From Planctomycetes bacterium UBA2386 (lineage in GTDB: Bacteria > Planctomycetota > UBA1135 > UBA2386): DNA of 64,000 nucleotides. Under the pieces are notes generated by a model. The model saw only the letters and a list, made by a program, of their open reading frames with translations. It made no database searches and was not told the DNA's origin. The position numbers were made by a program, and so were the translations under genes. How positions within the stretch are numbered: position 1 is the first letter of the stretch; each line of letters opens with the position of its first letter. Below, piece after piece: positions 45,910-55,879 of the stretch. The stretch spans positions 20,092 to 84,091 of the forward strand of contig DDSQ01000172.1 in the NCBI GenBank assembly GCA_002343845.1, read 5' to 3'.

Positions 45910-47937
45910 TCAGCGGTGGACGAACGCCGCCTTCACCTTCGGGCCGTTCTTCAGGAAGTTGTCGACGCCGATGCGCATGTCCTCGGTGCCGCACACTTCG
46001 CCGAAGCACTTCGCCTCGAACGGGATCGCCTCGGCGAGCGGCAGCTTCGCGGCGCCGAGGATCGCCTTCTGCAGGATCGCGTCGACCTTCTTGCTGAGGT
46101 GACCGATGTCGACGACCGGCAGCGTCGCGGGCACGTTCGCCAGCGGCGCCTCGCTCATGCGCGAGCGCGGCGCCTTGCCCGCCGCCATGTCCTTGGCGAG
46201 CTGCACGGCGCGGGCGACGAGCGCGTCGCCGGCGACTTCCTCGCGGATCAGGCCCCACGCCAGCGCCTTCTCGCTGCTAATCGGTCGGCACGTGCGCAGC
46301 ATCTCGGCGGCGCGCTCGATGCCGACGAGGCGCGGCAGTCGCACCGTGCCGCCAGCCCCCGGGATGATGCCGAGGTTGGCCTCGGGCTGACCGGCGAGCA
46401 CCTTCAGGCCCTTTGCGGCGAGGCGCGCCTCGCAGGCCATCGCCGTCTCGATGCCGCCGCCGAACGCGAGCCCGTTGAGGGCCGCGACCGTGGGCTTCTT
46501 CACGGCCTGCACCGCGTCGACGCAGCGCTGCGAAGTGCGCGAGGTCTGTTCGCCCATCGCCACGCTGTCGATCTTGGCGAGGAAGTTGACATCGGCGCCG
46601 CTGACGAACGCCTTCTTGCCGAAGCCGGTGAGCACGATGCCGGCGACCCTCGGGTCGCGATCGCACTCCTCGAAGCGGCGCTGGATCTCGGCGAAGACGC
46701 CCTGGTCGAGCGCGTTGAGCACCTTCGGCCGGCGGATCGTCAGCACCGCGATGCCGTCGTGGTCCTCGCGCAGCACCACCGGCACTTCGAACGGTTGGTT
46801 CTTGCTGCCGCGCTCGGCGATGCACTTCGGCACCGGGAAGCCCGGGTGCTTCTGCGCGTAGGCCTGCACGAGCGCGAGCGCCTTCGGCGTGCCGAGCTCG
46901 TTCATGAACGAGAACGCCGGCTTCATGTCGAGGGCGATGTCGAGCCCCATGTTGAAGTCGGCGATCGTCACCAGCCCCGCGTCGACGATCTCGCCGCAGA
47001 TGCCGAAGTAGGCGCCCAGCAGTTCGTCGCGGATCTTCGCCGCGAGCGGCTCGGGCACGTCGACCACTTCGCCGCGCGCGGCGACGTCCCAGTTGGCCTT
47101 CGCCGCGACCTTGTCCTTCAGCGACTGCGGCGTGCGGTACCAGCGGTTGATCTTGCTCGTGTAGTTGTCGAGGCCGACGGCGGTGATCGGGTTGCCGCCG
47201 GTCAGGTTCATCGCCGTGAACGAGCCGATGCCCATCTTGAACGTCTTCTTGCAGACGACGTCGATCTGCTTGGTCGTGGCGACGCCTTCTTCGGCGAGCA
47301 GCGCGCAGGCGAAGAACAGCCCCTCGAACACCGGGTCGAGCGCGTAGCCGTAGCGCGACTTGACGCGGATCGGCACCTTGCCGATCGCCTCGTAGAACGA
47401 CAGCAGCCACGACGTCGTCGCCGGCGCGGTCGCAGCGCCTGGCACCACCTCGACCAGCAGGTTGCGCTCGGCTGGGAAGAAGTAGTGAACGACCGCCGTG
47501 CGGCCCTGGCTCTTGGTCGCGGCGAAGATCACCTCGGGTTCGAGGTGGCTGCTGTTGCTGCACAGGATCGCGTCGGCGCCGACGAGCGACTCGACCTGCG
47601 CGAAGATCTTGCCCTTCAGTTCCTTGTTCTCGGTCGCGGCTTCGACGACGAGCTCGGCGCCGCGGATCTGCTGGTAGTCGGAGGTCCACTGCACCGAGCC
47701 GACCATCTGCGTCTGCTGTTCGACGGTGAAGGCGGCGCTCTCGACGCCCTTGGCGACCTTCTTCTCGAGCTTCGCCTTGCCCGCCGCGAGCGCCTGCTCG
47801 CTGACGTCGACGACGACGGTCTTCACGCCGAACGGGCTCAGCACCTTTGCGAAGTAGAGGGCGATGTCCGGGCCGATCTGGCCCGAGCCGATGACGGCGA
47901 CCTTGGTGATGCTGCGGCCTGCGTGCGTGAAGCTCAT
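45910..47937 (-). CDS. 3-hydroxyacyl-CoA dehydrogenase / enoyl-CoA hydratase fusion
   Basis: This is a 675-residue bifunctional beta-oxidation enzyme with the dehydrogenase first, as in FadN, not the FadB order. The NAD site is VAVIGSGQIGPDIALYFAK and the catalytic His is in VVHYFFPAERN. The hydratase half (from about residue 400) has KAFVSGADVNFLAK and NGLAFGGGIETAMACEARLA with the oxyanion hole. It probably acts on medium or long fatty acyl-CoA. No thiolase or acyl-CoA dehydrogenase is adjacent. The stop is four bases from the convergent SGNH gene. Confidence 0.85.
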   Translation of the reverse strand: MSFTHAGRSITKVAVIGSGQIGPDIALYFAKVLSPFGVKTVVVDVSEQALAAGKAKLEKKVAKGVESAAFTVEQQTQMVGSVQWTSDYQQIRGAELVVEAATENKELKGKIFAQVESLVGADAILCSNSSHLEPEVIFAATKSQGRTAVVHYFFPAERNLLVEVVPGAATAPATTSWLLSFYEAIGKVPIRVKSRYGYALDPVFEGLFFACALLAEEGVATTKQIDVVCKKTFKMGIGSFTAMNLTGGNPITAVGLDNYTSKINRWYRTPQSLKDKVAAKANWDVAARGEVVDVPEPLAAKIRDELLGAYFGICGEIVDAGLVTIADFNMGLDIALDMKPAFSFMNELGTPKALALVQAYAQKHPGFPVPKCIAERGSKNQPFEVPVVLREDHDGIAVLTIRRPKVLNALDQGVFAEIQRRFEECDRDPRVAGIVLTGFGKKAFVSGADVNFLAKIDSVAMGEQTSRTSQRCVDAVQAVKKPTVAALNGLAFGGGIETAMACEARLAAKGLKVLAGQPEANLGIIPGAGGTVRLPRLVGIERAAEMLRTCRPISSEKALAWGLIREEVAGDALVARAVQLAKDMAAGKAPRSRMSEAPLANVPATLPVVDIGHLSKKVDAILQKAILGAAKLPLAEAIPFEAKCFGEVCGTEDMRIGVDNFLKNGPKVKAAFVHR

Positions 47938-48191
47938 GGGTTCTCGATTGGGGGCGAGCAGGGTAGCGAACGAGTCGGCCAGGCGCGATTCCGGCGGTGG
48001 ATCGAAGGGGTCCTGCGAGGCCAGCGCGTCGTCGCCTTCTCGCCAACGGGATGCACCGACGCGCTGCGTTCGCCAGTGCCATCGACGTCGCGCGTGGGCG
48101 CGCCAAGCGGCGGCTCGCCCGCCTTGACAGCCTCGGCACCACGGACCAAGCTGGCCCGCCCGGCGCGCCTTGTCGGCGTCGAGCAGATCCC

Positions 48192-49061
48192 ATGCCTTCC
48201 GAGCGCTACGAACGGCCGTCGCCCGCGACCACCGCGCCGCAGACCGGGACCGAGACGCTCCCCTGGCTCGATCGCCCCGACGCGCTGCAGGCGATCGATG
48301 CGCGGGTGCGCGCGGGATCGCTGGCGGCGGACGACGCCGGGTGGCTGCGCAAGTGGGTCCGCGACGGCTACGTGGCGTTCGACGGCGTCGTTCCCGACGA
48401 CCTGATCACGGCGATCAACCGCGACACCGGTGCCGTGGTCGCCGAGTTCGGCCATCTGCCGCGCGGCGAACTGATCCCGAAGTTCCAGAACCTGTTCGTG
48501 CAGTCGGCGGCGACGCGGCGCGCGATGCGGCTGCCGGCGATCCTCGACAAGCTGCGCTTGCTGATCGGGCGCGAGCCGGTGCCGTACCAGACGCTGAACC
48601 TGCCCGTGAGCAGCCAGCAGGGCGCGCACTCGGATGCGATCCTGATGACGACGCGACCGCACGGGTTCATGGCCGCGGCCTGGCTCGCGCTCGAAGACGT
48701 CAAACCCGATGCGGGGCCGCTGAAGCTCTACACCGGCAGCCATCGCCTGCCGTACGTGGGCCCGGAGGAAGTCGGCATTCCGCGCGGCGTGTCGAGTGCA
48801 GCGGCCAGCGCTGCATTCGACGCGAAGTACTACGCGCACATCGACGGCATCGTGCGCGCACGCGGCCTGCAGCCGGTGCCGTTCCTCGGGCGGCGCGGGT
48901 CGATCGTGATCTGGCACTACAACCTGCTGCACGGCGCGTTCCTGCAGGATCGTCCCGACGCGACCAGGAAGAGCCTGATCATCCACTACTTCTTCGAGGG
49001 CGCCGACGCGTTCTCCGATCTGTGGGAGTGGCCGGCGGTGATTCCGTCGCTGGCGGACTGA
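48192..49061 (+). CDS. Phytanoyl-CoA dioxygenase-family protein
   Basis: This 289-residue protein matches the PhyH family of Fe(II)/2-oxoglutarate dioxygenases. The iron ligands are His and Asp in QQGAHSDAILM and a distal His in NLLHGAFL, with Arg in ATRKSLIIHYFF for the 2-oxoglutarate carboxylate. GPLKLYTGSHRLPYV is the typical loop. The substrate (alkane chain, sterol-like or secondary metabolite) is not visible. It stands alone, divergent from the fatty-acid fusion gene with a 254-base gap that holds no gene I can support. Confidence 0.78.
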   Translation: MPSERYERPSPATTAPQTGTETLPWLDRPDALQAIDARVRAGSLAADDAGWLRKWVRDGYVAFDGVVPDDLITAINRDTGAVVAEFGHLPRGELIPKFQNLFVQSAATRRAMRLPAILDKLRLLIGREPVPYQTLNLPVSSQQGAHSDAILMTTRPHGFMAAAWLALEDVKPDAGPLKLYTGSHRLPYVGPEEVGIPRGVSSAAASAAFDAKYYAHIDGIVRARGLQPVPFLGRRGSIVIWHYNLLHGAFLQDRPDATRKSLIIHYFFEGADAFSDLWEWPAVIPSLAD

Positions 49062-49075
49062 GGCGCGGGCGCGCC
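49062..49075 (+). terminator. Short hairpin after the PhyH gene
   Basis: A 5-bp stem GGCGC/GCGCC with loop GGGC directly follows the stop codon. It is GC-rich with no T-tract, so it is weak evidence. Confidence 0.3.
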
Positions 49076-49161
49076 GGGCGTTGTCGTCGCGGCGCCGGGT
49101 CCGCCTGTTGGAGTTTCAGCCGCTCGGCCTCGGGAGGCGGATGTTCCTCGCCGCCGAATGG

Positions 49162-49752
49162 TCACGCGCGTCGCGTGTCCACGAACGCCGCCAGCACACG
49201 GACCAGGTTCTTGTCGCGCGCAAACCCCCGCTCGTGAATGAGCCGCACCGCATCGCGCGCCAGTTCGAGATCACGGTCCGTGGCGACGGCGACGAGTGCG
49301 CGAAGGTCCGCCCGGTCGTTCTCGCGGACGTCACTCTCGGAGAGCACCTTCATCGCGATCAGGTGATGGAGGCGAGCGACCGGGATCACCAGCCCGGGTG
49401 TGATCTCGAGCCGTTCGCCAGCGGCAACGACTTCCGATTCGATGCCGCTCGAAGCGAACAACAGGTCGAGCTCCGGCTCGACGCGTCCACTCGGCACAGT
49501 GAACCGCAGAGTCGCGATCACCCCCTTCGCCGACTGCTCGAGAACCTGCGCCAGCCTGTAGCCGGCGCGCTGGAATGCGAGGCACAGAGCCTCGGCCTCG
49601 GCATCGCTGGCGACGGCCACGGCGAAGTCGATGTCCTTGGTGAACCGCTCTCGAGCTCGAAGACTCACGGCGACACCGCCGACGAGAACGGCTCGATGGC
49701 CGTGCTTCTCGACGAGGGCGACGACGCTGCGGATGCGCTCACTTCGATCCAC
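49162..49752 (-). CDS. Nucleotidyltransferase toxin of a TA pair
   Basis: This 196-residue protein has the minimal nucleotidyltransferase core: HRAVLVGGVAVSLRARERFTKD with GG, then DIDFAV for the first metal Asp pair, and VEPELDLLFA for the third Asp. The rest is helical. This pattern fits the AbiEii/MenT-like toxins that modify tRNA or other RNA with nucleotides, or simply inactivate targets. It overlaps the upstream antitoxin gene by 14 bases and is read second in the operon. The exact family is inferred; the target is unknown. Confidence 0.72.
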   Translation of the reverse strand: MDRSERIRSVVALVEKHGHRAVLVGGVAVSLRARERFTKDIDFAVAVASDAEAEALCLAFQRAGYRLAQVLEQSAKGVIATLRFTVPSGRVEPELDLLFASSGIESEVVAAGERLEITPGLVIPVARLHHLIAMKVLSESDVRENDRADLRALVAVATDRDLELARDAVRLIHERGFARDKNLVRVLAAFVDTRRA

Positions 49753-50146
49753 GAGCGACCTTCCTCAGTCGCGCCAAGCGTTCGGAGGATGGTCGGATCA
49801 CGGCGTCGGCTTCGACGGCTGCTGACGACGCGAGACGGCGCTCCTCGATCTCGCCTTCGCCGATGCCGGCCTGCCGGAGTTTCTGCGCCTGAACGGCGGC
49901 ACCGAAGTCGAACAGTTCGAACGTGCGGGCGAGCCGTTCGGCGAGTGCTTCCCGGCCCGGCGACGATTCTCGGAGCACGGACTGTCGCGCGTGCTCGACT
50001 TGGACGAACAGCCGCAGTGCCTCGCGGACCAGCTCGCTGGCCGACGTGTAGAGCCCGGACTCGACGCGCGCTTCGATCGCCGCCATGAGCTCCGGCGTGA
50101 GCGAGATGCTGAGGGTCGGAGTCCGGCGTCCGTCGGGCCTGGCCAT
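49739..50146 (-). CDS. Ribbon-helix-helix antitoxin
   Basis: This 135-residue protein starts with a ribbon-helix-helix DNA-binding domain (TPTLSISLTPELMAAIEARV, then YTSASELVREALRLF), as in ParD/CopG antitoxins. The charged helical remainder likely wraps the toxin. The ATG chosen lies seven bases after the -10 hexamer of its promoter. It overlaps the toxin gene by 14 bases. The pairing of an RHH antitoxin with a nucleotidyltransferase toxin is less usual than RHH with RelE. Confidence 0.75.
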   Translation of the reverse strand: MARPDGRRTPTLSISLTPELMAAIEARVESGLYTSASELVREALRLFVQVEHARQSVLRESSPGREALAERLARTFELFDFGAAVQAQKLRQAGIGEGEIEERRLASSAAVEADAVIRPSSERLARLRKVARGSK

Positions 50147-50153
50147 GGGTGCC

Positions 50154-50191
50154 AGGATACCATCGTCACGACAGAACAACAACTTGTCGTG
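50154..50191 (-). promoter_or_regulatory. TA operon promoter with operator palindrome
   Basis: On the minus strand TTGTTG (50177-50182) and TATCCT (50154-50159) are 17 bases apart. The -10 is seven bases before the ATG at 50146, so the mRNA would be leaderless. CACGACA (50167-50173) and TGTCGTG (50185-50191) form a 7-bp inverted repeat across the spacer and the upstream side of the -35, where an RHH antitoxin would repress its own promoter. The parts are seen; the binding is inferred. Confidence 0.6.
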
Positions 50192-50342
50192 CCACGGAAG
50201 TCGTATATTGAAAGGCACTTGAGACGCAACCGGGCCCAGTCGGCCACTGCAGGGGGACGCCGAGGGCCATTTCCGCGCGGGCTGGGAATCCACCTTGGAT
50301 CCACGGGCCCCTCTTCGCTGGAGCGGGGGAGCAACCACTCCC

Positions 50343-52754
50343 ATGAACCACTCCAGCCATTCCGTCTCTTCTCTCCTTCTCGCGGCGGCTCTGTTCGCCG
50401 CCCCTGCCGCCGCCCAGGTCGTGGCCTACCACGACCAGGACGCGAACGCGCATCAGGCGCAGGCCAACGTGCTCGCGCCTGCCGGCTTCCGCATGATCGC
50501 GCTGTCGATCTACGGAACGACCGCGAGCCAGCAGTACGCCGCCGTCTGGGTGCAGCGCGCCGGCCCGCTCGTCGCCGCGATCCACGCCGCGACGGGCGCG
50601 CAGTACCAGACCTTCGTCGACACCTGGTGGCCGCTCGGCTACCGGCCGAAGTGCCTGACGGCGCTCGGAACCGCCGCCAACCCGCGCTTCGCCGCGGTCT
50701 GGGAGCAGACCAACGCCGCCGGCTGGACCAGCCACGGCCTCACCGAGCAGCAGTACCAGGACGAACGGGCGCTCGCGTTCGACCAGGGCCTCGACGTCAC
50801 CGCGGTCGACATCTACGGCACCGGCGCCGACCCGCGCTACATCGTCGCGTTCGGGCCGGTCGCGGTCGGCCAGTCGGAGACCGTGAGCAGCAGCGTGCTC
50901 GACTTCCAGTCGCACTTCGATGCCTACGCCGCCGGTCACAATCGCCCGGCGATCGTCGCGTTCAACGACAGCAACCGCTTCGTGTCGACGTGGCGCAGCG
51001 ACGACGTCGGCGACTGGGTCGCGCACCACGATATGACCTCGGCGCAGTACCAGGCCCACACCAACGCCTACAGCCTGCAGAACCTCTACCCGATCAGCGT
51101 GCAGGGCTCGGGCAGCGGCGCTGGCCGCCGGTTCGCCGCGGTGTGGGCGCCGAGCGATCTGCCGCTGCCGAACGTGTGGACCGCGGTCGGGCCGACCGTG
51201 CCGCAGTTCGCGCCGTTCGACACGTGGGCGCAGAGCAGGATGGCGCTGACGGGCGCGCGTTCGGCCCAGCTCGCGATCGTCAAGAACGGCCGCCTCGTGC
51301 ACGCCCGCGGCTACACGCGCGCCCGCGCCGGCTATCCGGTCACCCTGCCGACCAGCATCTTCGAGATCGCCTCGTGCACGAAGCCGCTGACCAGCATCGC
51401 GATGCACCAGCACTTCGCGCAGGGCTCGATGCAGCCGAATGAGTCGATGCTGTCCTACTTCCCGACGGTGATCCCGAACGACAACCAGTGCGCGCAGATC
51501 ACGCTGCACCACCTGCTCACACACCAGGGCGGCTGGGACCGCGACATCACGGACGATCCGATGGTCGGCATCGACAAGACGATCGCCACCACGTTCGGCC
51601 AGGCGCTGCCGATCAACAAGTTCCTGATCTACCGCTACCAGGTCGGCACGCTGCCGCTCGATTTCACGCCCGGCACGCAGTCGCAGTACAGCAACTTCGG
51701 CTTCTCGGTGCTCGGCCAGGCGATGGAACGCCGCAACCCCGGCATGACCTACGCGCAGATCATGCAGCAGCGCGTGTTCGCGCCGCTCGGCATCACGCGG
51801 CCGCGCATCGCCAACTCGGTGGCGTTGCTGCCCGGCGAGGTTCGCTACCACCCGTGGACGCCGATGCTGCGCCGCAGCGTCATGGACAACAACGAGCCGT
51901 GGTGCGCTGGCCAGTACGGCGACCTCAACAAGGAGAACATGGACTCGCACGGCGCCTGGGTCATGGCGGCGCCCGACTTCGCCAAGGTGCTCGCCGCGTT
52001 CGACCTCGGCGCCAGCAATCCGCTGCTCGGCCTGCAGCAGACCGCGAACATGTGGACGGTCGAGCCGGGGTACACCACGCTGATGCGCGGCTGGTACCGC
52101 AAGAACGTCAGCGACGGCATGGGCGGCCAGGTCGCGATGTACCACCACAGCGGCTTGCTGTGGGGCGCGACGTCGTTCATCGCGCGGCGCGCCGATGGGC
52201 TGTCGTTCGTGTTCCTGACCAACGGCGACAAGGAAACCCTGTCCGGCAGCACGCACGGCGAGGAACTCAGCAACATCGCCAACACGATCTCCCTGTGGCC
52301 CAACACCTGCGCGTTCCCGCAGGTCTACCTGCCGTCGTTCCAGCACGTGCCGGGCTCGGTGAGCACGATCGGCACGACCTGTGGTCCGACCGGCCAGGCC
52401 GCGATGTCGTTCGGCGTGCAGGGCACGATCGAGATCGGCGAGAAGCTCACGTTCCAGCTCGGCAACGCGCCGGCGAACCGCTCGGCGGTGACGGGGATCG
52501 GCATCGACACGATCGCGGTGTCGCTCGGTCCGGTCGGCGCGCCCGGCTGCTGGCTCTACACCGATCCGCTGGTCACGATCGGCGCCACGACGAACGCGGC
52601 CGGTGCTGCATCGATGGCGTGGACGGTGCCGCCCGTGGCGTCCGCGATCGGCTTCGTGCTGACGGCCCAGGCCGGCGTGCTCGATCCGACGGCGAACGCG
52701 CTCGGCGTGCGCACGACGCGCGCCCTCGAGCTGACCCTCGGCGGCTGGCAGTGA
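50343..52754 (+). CDS. Exported beta-lactamase-fold serine hydrolase with tandem N-terminal domains
   Basis: The protein has 803 residues with a signal peptide (SSLLLAAALFAAPAAAQ). Residues about 35-300 carry repeats of the BTRD1/polyglycine-hydrolase-like type (NPRFAAVWEQ, ADPRYIVAFG, GRRFAAVWAP). The catalytic class-C-like domain (about 310-660) has the nucleophile in EIASCTKPLTS (SxxK) and the tyrosine in YSNFG (YxN). The final 130 residues are the beta-rich domain shared with the kelch-like and DNRLRE proteins. Such hydrolases act on peptides or esters, not necessarily on antibiotics. The start ATG follows the long TA promoter gap on the opposite strand. Confidence 0.78.
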   Translation: MNHSSHSVSSLLLAAALFAAPAAAQVVAYHDQDANAHQAQANVLAPAGFRMIALSIYGTTASQQYAAVWVQRAGPLVAAIHAATGAQYQTFVDTWWPLGYRPKCLTALGTAANPRFAAVWEQTNAAGWTSHGLTEQQYQDERALAFDQGLDVTAVDIYGTGADPRYIVAFGPVAVGQSETVSSSVLDFQSHFDAYAAGHNRPAIVAFNDSNRFVSTWRSDDVGDWVAHHDMTSAQYQAHTNAYSLQNLYPISVQGSGSGAGRRFAAVWAPSDLPLPNVWTAVGPTVPQFAPFDTWAQSRMALTGARSAQLAIVKNGRLVHARGYTRARAGYPVTLPTSIFEIASCTKPLTSIAMHQHFAQGSMQPNESMLSYFPTVIPNDNQCAQITLHHLLTHQGGWDRDITDDPMVGIDKTIATTFGQALPINKFLIYRYQVGTLPLDFTPGTQSQYSNFGFSVLGQAMERRNPGMTYAQIMQQRVFAPLGITRPRIANSVALLPGEVRYHPWTPMLRRSVMDNNEPWCAGQYGDLNKENMDSHGAWVMAAPDFAKVLAAFDLGASNPLLGLQQTANMWTVEPGYTTLMRGWYRKNVSDGMGGQVAMYHHSGLLWGATSFIARRADGLSFVFLTNGDKETLSGSTHGEELSNIANTISLWPNTCAFPQVYLPSFQHVPGSVSTIGTTCGPTGQAAMSFGVQGTIEIGEKLTFQLGNAPANRSAVTGIGIDTIAVSLGPVGAPGCWLYTDPLVTIGATTNAAGAASMAWTVPPVASAIGFVLTAQAGVLDPTANALGVRTTRALELTLGGWQ

Positions 52755-52903
52755 GACGCCGTCGCGCGCGCACGGTCGAGGCTTGATCTCGACCGTCGCG
52801 CGGCGATCATGCGTCGGCGCTGCGGTCGCTGCCCGAAGGACACCGGCTCTTGCGGCGCAGACGCAACCGTCGCCCACGCGCGGGCGACCCGAAGGAGAAC
52901 GAC

Positions 52904-53242
52904 GTGGTGAAGGTCAACTCGCGTGCTCGTCTCGATGCCCTGCTCGCGGATCCGCGAACGGTGCTGCTGCTCTTGTTCGGGGACACGCCGCTCGCCAAGG
53001 CGATCCACGACGTCGCGGAGGCGGAAGTCGCGACCGACATCCGCGTGCCGGCCTGGATCCGCGACGTCTCGCTGCTGACCGCCGCCGAAGTCGCCGCGTG
53101 GCGAGCTACCGAAGGTCGCTATGCCGTGGTGCGCGGTCTGCCGCGGCGCGTCGCCAAGACGGCGGCGTTCAGCGATCTGCAGCGCGAAGACGACGAGCCG
53201 TCGGTGCTCTACATCACGCAGGCATTCACGGCGGGAGCCTGA
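52904..53242 (+). CDS. Small unknown protein upstream of a lipoprotein gene
   Basis: This protein has 112 residues from a GTG preceded by AAGGAG six bases away, a clear ribosome-binding site. It reads VNSRARLDALLADPRTVLLLLFGD, then several helix/strand alternations to YITQAF. The alternation suggests a small alpha/beta fold but no active-site pattern is visible. It ends two bases before the lipoprotein start, so both are co-transcribed. I do not recognise the family. Confidence 0.5.
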   Translation: MVKVNSRARLDALLADPRTVLLLLFGDTPLAKAIHDVAEAEVATDIRVPAWIRDVSLLTAAEVAAWRATEGRYAVVRGLPRRVAKTAAFSDLQREDDEPSVLYITQAFTAGA

Positions 53243-53244
53243 AC

Positions 53245-55263
53245 ATGGACGCTCGCTGCATCCTGGCAACGGCGTGTGCCACGGCACTGCTCGGCTGCGC
53301 CGCCAAGGACCGCTACCGCGAACCGCGCAACGCGCTCGAACGCGCGCTGTCGTTCCGCGAGATCAGCCGCGACGAGGAAGACATCCCGATGGGTCGCGAC
53401 GGCCAGAAGGTGGTGACGGGCGTGCCGACGCCGGCCAGCGTCGACATCGAGAGCGTCATCGAGATCAGCCTCGACAAGACGAAGCTGCACGAGGCTGCTG
53501 GCCTCGGCACCGATGCGGGCGACCTCCGCGACCTGAAGGAGCGCGCCGAGCGGCTGCGCAAGGCCGCGGACGCGGCGCTCGGGTGCATGCAGAAGCAGCA
53601 GCAACTGCTGCGCGAGTTCCGCGAACTCGACGCCGAGCCCGCGGACTCGGCGGCCGTGCGCGCGTTCGTGGATCGCCTCGAAGCTGCCGACAGGGCCGAA
53701 GCCGAGGTGCTCGCGGTCATCACGACCGAGTACGACCGCGCCACCGCAGATCGCGTCGACACGCGCATGCGCAACCGTCGTGGCCTGCTCGCGGTCAGCG
53801 AGTTCCTGCAAGAAGAGGCGGTCGTCCTCGAACGCCGTCAACGCGAGATCTCGGACCGGCTGGCGGCGGCACAACTCTCGTTGCGGCTGTCGGCGTACCT
53901 CGACTCGCCGGGCCGCGAACCGGTGAAGGTGCGGCTGCCGGGCTACGACTCGCTGCCCGAGGGCCACATCGTGCCGGTGAGTCGCAACGGCCTGCCGTTG
54001 ACTGCCGCCGACCAGAAGGCGTTGCAGGACGCCTGGCAGGCGACCGTGGCGATGAGCTCGGCGATGCAGCGCTTCGCCGAGGGTGAGGCCGAGGTGCGCG
54101 AGCTGTTGATGGCAGCGACGCCGATGTTGTCGAAACGGCTCGGCGAGGCGCTCGCGGCGGTCGAGCAGATCGTCAGGGACGTGAAGGACCCGGCGTTCGC
54201 GGCGGCGCTCGAGCGAGTGCGAACGGACATGCCGCGCTTCCTCGCTCGACTTCGCGAGGCCGCGGGCGCGGCCGGCGCCGACGCCCTCGAGGGCGTTGTC
54301 GAAGCGCTCGAGAAGCTGGGGTCGGACCAGCAGCAGCTCGCCGCGGTGCTCGGCTCGGAGGAACTCGTGGCGCTCGTCGTCCGCGGCAAGGAGCTCGTCG
54401 ATCGATGGCGAGACGTTCGTCCCGCCCAGCTCGTGGCGCTTGGGCTCGACTCGATCGCGTTCGCCAGCGACTTGGACGCGGCGCGGAAGAAGTTCGACAA
54501 GCAGAAGGCGCTGGCGAAACTCGAGGAACTGGTGAAACAGGAACTGGGCACGGTCGTCGCTTCTGTTCGTGATGCGCTGCTCGCCGTGCCGGCCGATTTT
54601 TCGGAGCTGCAGAAGGCGTTCGATGAGGCGGTGGACGTGGTTGGCAGCGGTCGGCGCGTGGTGAAGGCGCTGGCCGATCTGTTCGCGAACACGAAGAGCG
54701 GCGCACAGCCGCTCGCGCATACGCCGGAGTCGTTCGAGGTGCCGGTCGAGGACGCGGCCGGCACCTGCATCGACCTGCTGCAGGTGCCGCGGCGCGAGGG
54801 CGACGTCGTGCGCCTGCGGGCCACGGTGTCGCGCGGCGGCAAGGTCCTGCACGAAGGCGAGGCCGGGTTCCGCGTCGAGACGTTCGGTTGGCGCGGCAAG
54901 TTGTCGCCGTCGGTCGTGCTGACGCGCCCGAACGAGATCGCTGGCGAGGAGACGTTCCAGTTCGCGCCCGTGCTCTCGTGGTTGCACGGCTACCACGCGC
55001 GGCCGACCGAGAGCGACTTCTTCATCGACTTGAACCGGCTGCTGCAGCCGGCACTGGGCATCCACGCCGGGTTCCTGAACTTCGACCCCGCCGAGGAAGT
55101 CGAGATCGGACTCGGCGGCACGCTCTCGCTGTGGGACGGGCGGCTGCAGTTCGGCGCCGGCTGCAACCTGATGGCGGAGGACGAGGACCAGGGCCGCTAC
55201 TACTGGTTCGTCGGCTCCGACCTGATCTCGCTGCTGCAGACGATCGGACTCGCCGAACCGTGA
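53245..55263 (+). CDS. Large lipoprotein with coiled coils
   Basis: This 672-residue protein has a lipobox (LLGC, Cys18) close to the N-terminus. Residues about 100-420 are long charged helices ([38 protein letters not shown]) consistent with coiled coils. The C-terminal 180 residues change to a beta-rich region ([52 protein letters not shown]) that could be part of an outer-membrane or surface domain. The function is unknown. It follows the small gene by two bases. Confidence 0.6.
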   Translation: MDARCILATACATALLGCAAKDRYREPRNALERALSFREISRDEEDIPMGRDGQKVVTGVPTPASVDIESVIEISLDKTKLHEAAGLGTDAGDLRDLKERAERLRKAADAALGCMQKQQQLLREFRELDAEPADSAAVRAFVDRLEAADRAEAEVLAVITTEYDRATADRVDTRMRNRRGLLAVSEFLQEEAVVLERRQREISDRLAAAQLSLRLSAYLDSPGREPVKVRLPGYDSLPEGHIVPVSRNGLPLTAADQKALQDAWQATVAMSSAMQRFAEGEAEVRELLMAATPMLSKRLGEALAAVEQIVRDVKDPAFAAALERVRTDMPRFLARLREAAGAAGADALEGVVEALEKLGSDQQQLAAVLGSEELVALVVRGKELVDRWRDVRPAQLVALGLDSIAFASDLDAARKKFDKQKALAKLEELVKQELGTVVASVRDALLAVPADFSELQKAFDEAVDVVGSGRRVVKALADLFANTKSGAQPLAHTPESFEVPVEDAAGTCIDLLQVPRREGDVVRLRATVSRGGKVLHEGEAGFRVETFGWRGKLSPSVVLTRPNEIAGEETFQFAPVLSWLHGYHARPTESDFFIDLNRLLQPALGIHAGFLNFDPAEEVEIGLGGTLSLWDGRLQFGAGCNLMAEDEDQGRYYWFVGSDLISLLQTIGLAEP

Positions 55264-55318
55264 GTCGCTGCGCCGGGGCGCTCGACCGCGCCCCGGTCGC
55301 GGCGGCAAGATCCCGGGC

Positions 55319-55879
55319 ATGCCCGACGAGATCTACGTCAGCACCGACGTCGAGGCCGATGGTCCGATCCCGGGGCCGCACTCGATGCTGAGCTTCGCCT
55401 CGGTCGCGTTGCGCGCCGACAAGACCACGATCGCCGAGTTCACGGTCAATCTCGCGGCGCTGCCCGGCGCAGCACCGCATCCGCGCACGATGACGTGGTG
55501 GGGTGGGCATCCCGAAGCACTCGCCAAGGCGCGGGCGAATCCCGAAGACCCCGCGACCGCGATCCCGCGCTACGCGGCGTGGTTGCGCGGGCTCCCCGGC
55601 CGCGTGGTATTCGTCGGCCAACCCGCTGCCTACGACTTCCTCTGGGTCTACTGGTACCTGATGCGCTATGGCGGCGATTCACCGTTCGGCCACTCGGCTC
55701 TCGACGTGAAGACCTACGCGATGGCGATGCTCCGACTTCCGTACCGCGACTGCGTGAAGGGGGCCTTGCCCGCGCACTGGCGCGATCCGCTGCCGCACAC
55801 GCACGTCGCGCTCGACGATGCGCGCGAGCAGGGAGCGTTGTTCTGCAACATGCTGCGCGCGAACGGAGCCGTGCCGTGA
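55319..55879 (+). CDS. DEDDh 3'-5' exonuclease-like protein
   Basis: This 186-residue protein shows exonuclease motif I in [10 protein letters not shown], motif II around [13 protein letters not shown], and motif III in [11 protein letters not shown] (HxAxxDA). This is the RNase T/DnaQ-like DEDDh arrangement, with all four acidic ligands and the His. It probably trims RNA or DNA 3' ends. The stop and the next gene's start share bases (TGATG), so the two may be co-translated. Confidence 0.72.
   Translation: MPDEIYVSTDVEADGPIPGPHSMLSFASVALRADKTTIAEFTVNLAALPGAAPHPRTMTWWGGHPEALAKARANPEDPATAIPRYAAWLRGLPGRVVFVGQPAAYDFLWVYWYLMRYGGDSPFGHSALDVKTYAMAMLRLPYRDCVKGALPAHWRDPLPHTHVALDDAREQGALFCNMLRANGAVP

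Noticed and set aside
47938..48191. Possible gene in the gap between the beta-oxidation fusion and the PhyH gene
   Set aside because: The gap has open frames but no start with plausible protein composition; a TACCCT on the minus strand at 47960-47965 is the only suggestive site.
50166..52877. Very long open frame antisense to the beta-lactamase-fold gene
   Set aside because: Arg/Ala/Val/Asp-rich composition, no domain, and the opposite strand has a signal peptide and catalytic motifs.
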